64,000 bases of DNA, from contig NZ_JAUHJQ010000009.1 of NCBI RefSeq assembly GCF_030412965.1, forward strand, positions 1 to 64,000. Reading direction: 5' to 3'. How positions within the stretch are numbered: position 1 is the stretch's first letter; each line of letters begins with the position of its first letter. Source of the stretch: Nocardioides oceani. GTDB taxonomy: Bacteria > Actinomycetota > Actinomycetes > Propionibacteriales > Nocardioidaceae. The notes under the pieces were generated by a model. That model saw only the letters and a list, made by a program, of their open reading frames with translations, was not told the origin of the DNA and searched no databases. Made by a program: the position numbers and the translations under genes. This document shows positions 58,784 through 64,000 of the stretch, in pieces.

Positions 58784-61057
58784 ATGGGGAGCATGAGCCC
58801 GACCGCCCTCGTCCCCTGCCCCACCTGCGGGTCCGCCGTGCCCCGCGACCGGCTCCGGCCGGCCGCCGAGCCCACCGCTGCCCCGGCCCCGACCCCCGCC
58901 CCTGCGCCCGCTGTCCCCGTCGTGCACGCCCCGCTGCCGACCTACCCCGTCGCCTCACCGCCGGCGCCGACCGCGGCCCGCCGCCGCGGCCGGGGCCTGC
59001 CGACGATGTCGGTCCCCGCGCTGCTCCTCGGCCTCGGCGCGCTGTGCCTGCTCGTCGCGGCCGTGGCGTTCCTCGCGGTCGCCTGGTCCACCCTCGGCGT
59101 GGGAGGCCGTACGGCGGTGCTCCTCGGCCTCACCGGCGCCGCGGCCGCGCTCGGCGTGGTGCTCGCGCGCCGGGGCCTGCGCGTCGCCGGTGAGTCCCTG
59201 TCCGTCGTCGCGCTCGGGCTGCTGGTCCTCGACGTCGTCGGTGCCGCCTCGGCCGGCTGGCTCGGCGACGCGAGCGGTACCGCCCTGGTGTGCCTGACCG
59301 CCGGCGTCCTCGCGCTGGCCGCCCTCGCCTGGCTCCCCACCGGCCTCGGGGCTCCGCAGGTCCTCGCCCCGGTCGCGCTCCTCGTCGCGGCGGTCGCCGC
59401 CGCCGGGCTCACCGGCCACCCGCACGCGGTCGCCACCGCCGCGACGGTCCTGCTCGTGGCCATGGCCGGGCTCGGCGTGCTCGCCGGAGCGCGGCTGCTG
59501 CCGTGGACCGCCGGGGTCGGGGCGGCCGTCGCCTGGGGGTCGCTGGCCCTCGGCGGGCTCGTCGAAGCGGCGACGTACCCCTCCCTCGGCGGGCTGTGGG
59601 CCGACGGCCACGCCCTGCCGCTGCTCACCGCCGCCGGCCTGCTCGCCGCCGCGGCGACGGCCTGGCGGCCCGCGCTCGCCGGCACCACCTCGGTGCTGAC
59701 CCTCCTCGCCGTCCTCCCCGCCCTCGACGAGGGCGCCACGCCCGCCGGCCTGGCCGTCCTGGCCGCCCTGCTCGGCTGGTCCGCGCTCGGCCTGGTCACC
59801 CGCTCCGGGACCACCGCCGCGGTGCGCCTGCCGCTCGCCGGCGCCGGCGCCACCGCGGTCGCGCTCCTCGTGCTGCAGGTCGCCGAGGCCGTCGCCCGGG
59901 TCCTGCTGGTCGCCCCGCCGGCCACCGTCGACGCGGCCGTGCGCCTGCCCGCGACCGGCACGGCCCTGCACCCCGCGCTCGCGGCGACCTGGGCGCTCGC
60001 CCTCGCCGCGGCGTACGTCGTCGGCGTCGGCCGCGCCCTCCCGACCGCCGCGTGGGTCGCCGCCGCGGCCCTGGGCGCGGTCGTCGCGCTCGCCCTGCTG
60101 CCGGTCCCGCTGGCCGTCGTGGTCGCCGCCCTCGCGGTCGCCGGCCTGGTGGCCGTGCGCAGCCGGCTGCTCGCCGGCCTGCTGCTGCCGGCCACGGTCG
60201 TGGCCGCCCTCCCCAGCGAGGTCCTCACCGCCGGGGCGCTCGCGGCGCTGGTGGCCGGCTGCGCGCTCGTCCTGCACCGCGCCGTCGCCGCAGCGGTCCT
60301 CCCGGCCGCGCTCGCGGGCCTCGTGTGGACGGTGCTGGCGGTCGCCGACGTCGAGGTCGCCTGGCGCGCCGTGCCCGTCCTGCTCGCCGTCGCGGCGCTC
60401 GCACTGCTCCGCCCGCGCCCCGAGCTCGAAGCGGTCGCCGTGGCGTCCGGCGCCGTGGCCGCGGCGGTCGCGATCACCGGCCCGACCTCGCTCGCGGTGC
60501 ACCTGACCGCCGCCGGCGCGCTGCTCACCGCGCACGCCCTCCTGGTGGCCGGCCGCCGGCCCGTCGCCTGGCTCGGCGGGCTGCTGCTCGCCGCCGCGAC
60601 GTGGGTGCGGCTGGCCGAGATCGGCGTGACCGCGCCCGAGGCCTACACGCTGCCCTCGGCGGCGGCCCTGCTGCTCGTCGGGCTGGCGCGCCTGCGCCGC
60701 GACCCGGCGGCACCGACCGGGCCTGCGCTGACCCCGGGCCTGGTGCTCGCGACGGTCCCGACGCTGCTGTGGGTGCTCGCCCTCGAGCCGGTCTCGCTGC
60801 GAGCCGCGCTGCTCGGCCTCGGCTGCCTCGCGCTGGTCCTCGGCGGCACCTCGGTGCGGTGGAGCGCGCCGGTCGCGGTCGGCTGGGTGGTGGGCGCCGT
60901 GCTCGTCGTGCGCGAGCTCGCGCCGTACGCCGCCGCGACCCCGCAGTGGATCCTCATCGGCGCGGCCGGCACCGCCCTGACCGTCGTCGGGACCACCTGG
61001 GAGCGCCGCCTCGGCGACCTGCGCCGGGCGCAGGCCTACGTCGGGCGGCTGCGCTGA
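58784..61057 (+). CDS. Multi-pass membrane protein with zinc-ribbon start
   Basis: A 757-residue protein. Residues 8-20 (LVPCPTCGSAVPR) form a zinc-ribbon half; a Pro/Ala linker follows, then about 20 Ala/Leu/Val-rich membrane helices. The type is known in Actinobacteria as a SCO7460-like permease, without an assigned substrate. ATG 58784 or 58793. Its 3' end overlaps the MGMT-like gene by 22 bases. Confidence 0.75.
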   Translation: MGSMSPTALVPCPTCGSAVPRDRLRPAAEPTAAPAPTPAPAPAVPVVHAPLPTYPVASPPAPTAARRRGRGLPTMSVPALLLGLGALCLLVAAVAFLAVAWSTLGVGGRTAVLLGLTGAAAALGVVLARRGLRVAGESLSVVALGLLVLDVVGAASAGWLGDASGTALVCLTAGVLALAALAWLPTGLGAPQVLAPVALLVAAVAAAGLTGHPHAVATAATVLLVAMAGLGVLAGARLLPWTAGVGAAVAWGSLALGGLVEAATYPSLGGLWADGHALPLLTAAGLLAAAATAWRPALAGTTSVLTLLAVLPALDEGATPAGLAVLAALLGWSALGLVTRSGTTAAVRLPLAGAGATAVALLVLQVAEAVARVLLVAPPATVDAAVRLPATGTALHPALAATWALALAAAYVVGVGRALPTAAWVAAAALGAVVALALLPVPLAVVVAALAVAGLVAVRSRLLAGLLLPATVVAALPSEVLTAGALAALVAGCALVLHRAVAAAVLPAALAGLVWTVLAVADVEVAWRAVPVLLAVAALALLRPRPELEAVAVASGAVAAAVAITGPTSLAVHLTAAGALLTAHALLVAGRRPVAWLGGLLLAAATWVRLAEIGVTAPEAYTLPSAAALLLVGLARLRRDPAAPTGPALTPGLVLATVPTLLWVLALEPVSLRAALLGLGCLALVLGGTSVRWSAPVAVGWVVGAVLVVRELAPYAAATPQWILIGAAGTALTVVGTTWERRLGDLRRAQAYVGRLR

Positions 61058-61365
61058 GCGTCGACCGCCCGCGGCTGGACGAACGCCTCGACGATGTCGA
61101 CGTTCCCCGACGGGCGCAGCGGCGTGCCCTCCTCGAGGTAGGTCTGCCGGGCCTCGTCCTGGTGGCTCGGCGGGAGCGAGCCGTCCGCGCGGACCACGCG
61201 CCACCAGGGCACCGCGGCGCCGTGCTCGGCCATCACGTTGCCCACGCGGCGCGGGCCGAAGCGCCCGACCGCGTCGGCGATGGCGCCGTACGTCGTCACC
61301 CGGCCGCGCGGCACGGACTCGACGCAGGCGAGGACCGCCTCGACGTAGTCCTCGGGGTGCCGCAC
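61036..61365 (-). CDS. MGMT-like (ATL) protein
   Basis: A 109-residue alkyltransferase-like protein. It keeps the helix-turn-helix region and the Arg finger (GPRRVG), but the active-site PCHRV of methyltransferases reads PWWRV, so the alkyl-acceptor Cys is Trp54. ATL proteins bind O6-alkylguanine and recruit nucleotide excision repair. Position matches Rv3204. Confidence 0.88.
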   Translation of the reverse strand: MRHPEDYVEAVLACVESVPRGRVTTYGAIADAVGRFGPRRVGNVMAEHGAAVPWWRVVRADGSLPPSHQDEARQTYLEEGTPLRPSGNVDIVEAFVQPRAVDAQRSRPT

Positions 61366-61443
61366 GGGCCCGACGCTAGCCGCTGCGCCGCGTCGGGCCC
61401 GTGGACCGCTCCCCCGTGAGGTCGGGACGTGGGGTCGTGCCGG

Positions 61444-62334
61444 TCAGAGGATCGGGTCGAAGGCCTCGGTCCCCTCGACCAGCTGCAGGCCGGCGATGCC
61501 GGAGTGCTGCTGGGCGAAGGCGAGCTCCTTGGCCAGGTCGCCGATGTTGTTCGACGCGGGCAGCGGCGCGAGGCCGAGCGTGGACAGCGTGCCGATGGCC
61601 TCGCCCTGCTTGTCGACGAACGCCGAGCCGGAGTCACCGGGGACGCCCGGAGTCAGGGTGTAGAGCGGGTGGCTCCAGCCGCCGTCGGCCGCGGCGTCGC
61701 CGAGGCTGATGCCGGTCTTCGGCGAGAGCAGCTCGACGCCGAAGCGCAGGCTGGAGTTGCCGTAGGAGTAGACCTGCTCGCCGGCCGACGTGCCGTCGGT
61801 GTCGATGCCGGTCGGGCCGCCCCAGAACGGGATGGAGGGGTTGACCTTGCCGACGTCGCCGGCGTCGACCTTGACCAGCGCGAAGTCGTTGTAGGCGCAG
61901 GTGTTCGGGTCGGTGGTGCCGACCTGGTCCATCGTGGCCCAGGAGGAGTAGACGAGCGTGCCGCCGCCGACGCGGGTGCCCTCGGAGATCAGGCTGCCGC
62001 CCTCGTTGAACGAGACCCGCGTGCCGAGCGGGAGCGAGTCGGCGAGGCAGCCGTCGGTGTCGGTCGCAGCGCCGGTGCCGGCGCAGTGCGCGGCGTACCC
62101 GACGTAGACGTTGCTCGAGGCGTCGGTGAAGACGAAGTTGGCGGTGCACTGGGCGCCCTCGGTGTACATCTGCACGCCCGGGTGGATCTTCGCCGAGCCC
62201 GCGGGCGCCCACTGCGGCGCAGCGGAGGCGGGCGCGGTGGTCACCATCGCCGTGCCGAGGACCGCGCTGGCGAGGACCGCGAGCGCCCCGGTGGCCCGTC
62301 GGGCGGTCCGGAGCGTGGTGGGACGTGCCTTCAT
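61444..62334 (-). CDS. Secreted trypsin-like serine protease
   Basis: A 296-residue S1-family protein with a signal peptide (cleavage after ASA, about 38). The triad is seen: His83 (AAHCAG), Asp (YNDFALVKV) and Ser (GVPGDSGSA). Four to six cysteines suggest disulfides outside the cell. ATG 62334 has GAAAGG about 10 bases upstream. Convergence with the moeZ terminator isolates it. Confidence 0.88.
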   Translation of the reverse strand: MKARPTTLRTARRATGALAVLASAVLGTAMVTTAPASAAPQWAPAGSAKIHPGVQMYTEGAQCTANFVFTDASSNVYVGYAAHCAGTGAATDTDGCLADSLPLGTRVSFNEGGSLISEGTRVGGGTLVYSSWATMDQVGTTDPNTCAYNDFALVKVDAGDVGKVNPSIPFWGGPTGIDTDGTSAGEQVYSYGNSSLRFGVELLSPKTGISLGDAAADGGWSHPLYTLTPGVPGDSGSAFVDKQGEAIGTLSTLGLAPLPASNNIGDLAKELAFAQQHSGIAGLQLVEGTEAFDPIL

Positions 62335-62445
62335 CGAGTTCTGCCTTTCCGAGAGCGGACCGGGCGCACGAGGACACCCGGTGTGACGCCAGGCACAACG
62401 GCGGTGCAACCAGAAGGGTTACGTCGGCATGGCCCGAAATGACCA

Positions 62446-62475
62446 GACGGCCCGAGGTTTTTACCTCGGGCCGTC
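62446..62475. terminator. Bidirectional terminator after moeZ
   Basis: GACGGCCCGAGGT and ACCTCGGGCCGTC form a perfect 13-bp stem with a TTTT loop. It lies 45 bases past the moeZ stop (minus strand), upstream of the protease gene. Confidence 0.82.
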
Positions 62476-62520
62476 CGGAGCGGCGCACGCGCCGCGGGCT
62501 CTGCTGGGGGTGTCCTGCCG

Positions 62521-63720
62521 TTAGTACGACGGCTGGCTGGGGTCGATCTGGTTGACCCAGGCCACCACGCCGCCACCGACGTGGACCGCGTCGGAGTAGC
62601 CGGCGCCCTTGACGATCGCCAGCGTCTCGGCGGAGCGGACGCCGGACTTGCAGTGCATGACGACCTGCTTGTCGGCGGGCAGCTTCTCCAGCGCCGAGCC
62701 GTTGAGGAACTCGCCCTTGGGGATCAGCACCGAGCCGGGGATCTTGTTGATCTCGTACTCGTTGGGCTCGCGCACGTCGACGAGGACGAAGTCGCGGGTG
62801 CCCTCCTCGCGCTCCTTGAGCATGTGCTCGAGCTGGGTGACCGAGATCGTCGACCCGGCGGCGGCGTCGGCGGCCTCGTCGGAGATCGCGCCGCAGAAGG
62901 CGTCGTAGTCGATGAGGCCGGTGACGGTGGGGTTCTCACCGCAGAGCGCGCAGTTCGGGTCCTTGCGGACCTTCAGCTTGCGCCACTCCAGCTCGAGGGC
63001 GTCGTAGATGACCAGCTTGCCGATGGCCGGGTCCCCGATGCCGGTGAGGACCTTGATGGCCTCGTTGACCTGGATGGAGCCGATCGCGGCGCACAGCACG
63101 CCGAGCACGCCGCCCTCGGCGCAGCTGGGGACCATGCCCGGCGGCGGAGGCTCGGGGTAGAGGCAGCGGTAGCAGGGCGCGTCGTCGGCCATGGTGGGCG
63201 CGAAGACCGAGGCCTGGCCGTCGAAGCGGTAGATCGAGCCCCACACGTAGGGGATCCCCAGGAAGTACGCCGCGTCGTTGACCATGTAGCGCGTCGCGAA
63301 GTTGTCGGTGCCGTCGACGATCAGGTCGTAGCCCCGGAAGACGTCCATGACGTTGTCGTTGTCGAGGCGCTCCTCGTGCAGCACCACCTCGACGTACGGG
63401 TTCGCCTCGGCGATCGACTCCTTCGCCGAGACCGCCTTGGACTTACCGATGTCGGACTGGCCGTGGATGATCTGGCGCTGCAGGTTCGACTCGTCGACCT
63501 CGTCGAACTCCGCGATGCCCAGCGTGCCCACGCCCGCGGCGGCCAGGTAGAGCAGCGCGGGGCTGCCGAGGCCGCCGGCGCCGATGACGAGCACCTTGGC
63601 GTTCTTGAGCCGCTTCTGACCCGTCATCCCGACGTCGGGGATGATCAGGTGGCGGCTGTAGCGCCGTACCTCGTCGATGGTCAGCTCGTCGGCCGGCTCG
63701 ACCAGCGGGGGAAAGCTCAC
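62521..63720 (-). CDS. moeZ: Adenylyltransferase/sulfurtransferase MoeZ
   Basis: A 399-residue protein: ThiF/MoeB domain with VIGAGGLGSPALLYLAAAG, and CYRCLYP and CALCG zinc cysteines, followed by a rhodanese domain with active-site Cys in HCKSGVRS (about 360). It adenylates and thiolates small sulfur-carrier proteins (MoaD, ThiS, CysO type). Corresponds to Rv3206c. A moaE gene lies at 29888 in this window. Confidence 0.94.
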   Translation of the reverse strand: MSFPPLVEPADELTIDEVRRYSRHLIIPDVGMTGQKRLKNAKVLVIGAGGLGSPALLYLAAAGVGTLGIAEFDEVDESNLQRQIIHGQSDIGKSKAVSAKESIAEANPYVEVVLHEERLDNDNVMDVFRGYDLIVDGTDNFATRYMVNDAAYFLGIPYVWGSIYRFDGQASVFAPTMADDAPCYRCLYPEPPPPGMVPSCAEGGVLGVLCAAIGSIQVNEAIKVLTGIGDPAIGKLVIYDALELEWRKLKVRKDPNCALCGENPTVTGLIDYDAFCGAISDEAADAAAGSTISVTQLEHMLKEREEGTRDFVLVDVREPNEYEINKIPGSVLIPKGEFLNGSALEKLPADKQVVMHCKSGVRSAETLAIVKGAGYSDAVHVGGGVVAWVNQIDPSQPSY

Positions 63721-63920
63721 GTCACGCTCCTCGTAGCGGTTCGTCGATCAGTGCCGGCACAACGCCGCAGCACCCCTCGATGTTCCCTCCATGGTCCCTC
63801 CGGCGCCCGCGGCCCCCGCGCCGCCGTCCCGTCATCCGGACCGGGGTGACCGGCGGGTAGAGTCCCGGCACGCAGCGCCGGTCGTCCGGTGGGTGCACCG
63901 GAGGACGGGAGGAGCGGATC

Positions 63921-64000
63921 GTGAGCACAGGGCAGTACGACGTCGACAACGCCCGGCCCCGGGGTGGGCGGATGCCGCGTCGCGAGCGACGCGCCCAGCT
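63921..64000 (+). CDS. TetR-family regulator, N-terminus (partial)
   Basis: GTG 63921 with GGGAGGAGCG upstream; the visible residues read STGQYDVDNARPRGGRMPRRERRAQ, which matches the start of TetR-type regulators with the helix-turn-helix just beyond the edge. Position corresponds to Rv3208. Divergent from moeZ across 200 bases; no promoter assigned. Confidence 0.7.
   Translation, partial: MSTGQYDVDNARPRGGRMPRRERRAQ

Noticed and set aside
1..64000. CRISPR array or rRNA genes
   Set aside because: No regularly spaced direct repeats and no rRNA sequence were seen.

Overview
The window is high-GC actinobacterial DNA. The right-hand part keeps the gene order of the Mycobacterium tuberculosis Rv3193c-Rv3208 block: UPF0182 protein, PDZ-Lon-like protease, DUF2342 metalloprotease, whiB7, uvrD2, mycoredoxin, nudC, adnB, adnA, MGMT-like protein, moeZ, tetR. 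Gene content and style suggest a Nocardioides-like member of the Propionibacteriales; the genus is inference.

Bases 1 to about 24632 are one end of an integrated mobile element. A tyrosine recombinase (23267-24445) and a helix-turn-helix excisionase-like protein (22785-23240) lie beside the 3' end of a minus-strand initiator tRNA-Met gene (24632-24705), the likely attachment site. The other end lies left of the window, beyond an IS3-family transposase remnant (3-89). No relaxase, FtsK/TraB or replication protein is visible. The main cargo is a minus-strand operon (12583 down to 962) for a Tad/Flp-type (type IVc) pilus or secretion apparatus: SAF/CpaB-like, CpaE-like, TadA ATPase, TadB, TadC, an Flp-like pilin, three TadE/G-like pseudopilins, a 1079-residue LysM-BTAD membrane protein, a small protein, a lipoprotein and a secreted protein. 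The rest is a tandem-XRE regulator, an AAA ATPase with an operator-like palindrome, coiled-coil and cysteine-bearing small proteins, a secreted thermonuclease, two frameshifted genes with DnaA domain IV-like DNA-binding regions, and an M48-like membrane protein without its HExxH site.

Two element-wide sequence signals stand out. A bipartite motif TGATCGC-N20-TAGGTGA occurs six times with exactly 20 bases between its halves, each copy pointing into a gene or operon start, including the Tad operon on the opposite strand. Perfect TTATCCACA DnaA boxes occur three times in the element's gaps, matching its DnaA-like proteins.

Bases 24700-64000 are chromosomal. Region 24756-36600 holds membrane and protease functions, MoaE, Nudix and PHP proteins, an enoyl-CoA hydratase and a candidate small RNA. 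Region 36600-41300 is the whiB7 stress locus (promoter, upstream frame, terminator, whiB7, two tandem 54-residue paralogues), then uvrD2, mycoredoxin and nudC. At 41410-42700 a zinc chaperone-like lipoprotein gene has two Zur-box-like palindromes overlapping its promoter and start codon. adnB and adnA follow. Region 50386-55793 is a surface-polysaccharide-like cluster: GH26-like hydrolase, structured leader, GT2 glycosyltransferase, a 51-residue protein that is almost only a LAMTG sorting signal, a class E-type sortase, and a large lipoprotein. Lipid, ion-transport, secreted protease and MoeZ genes end the window.
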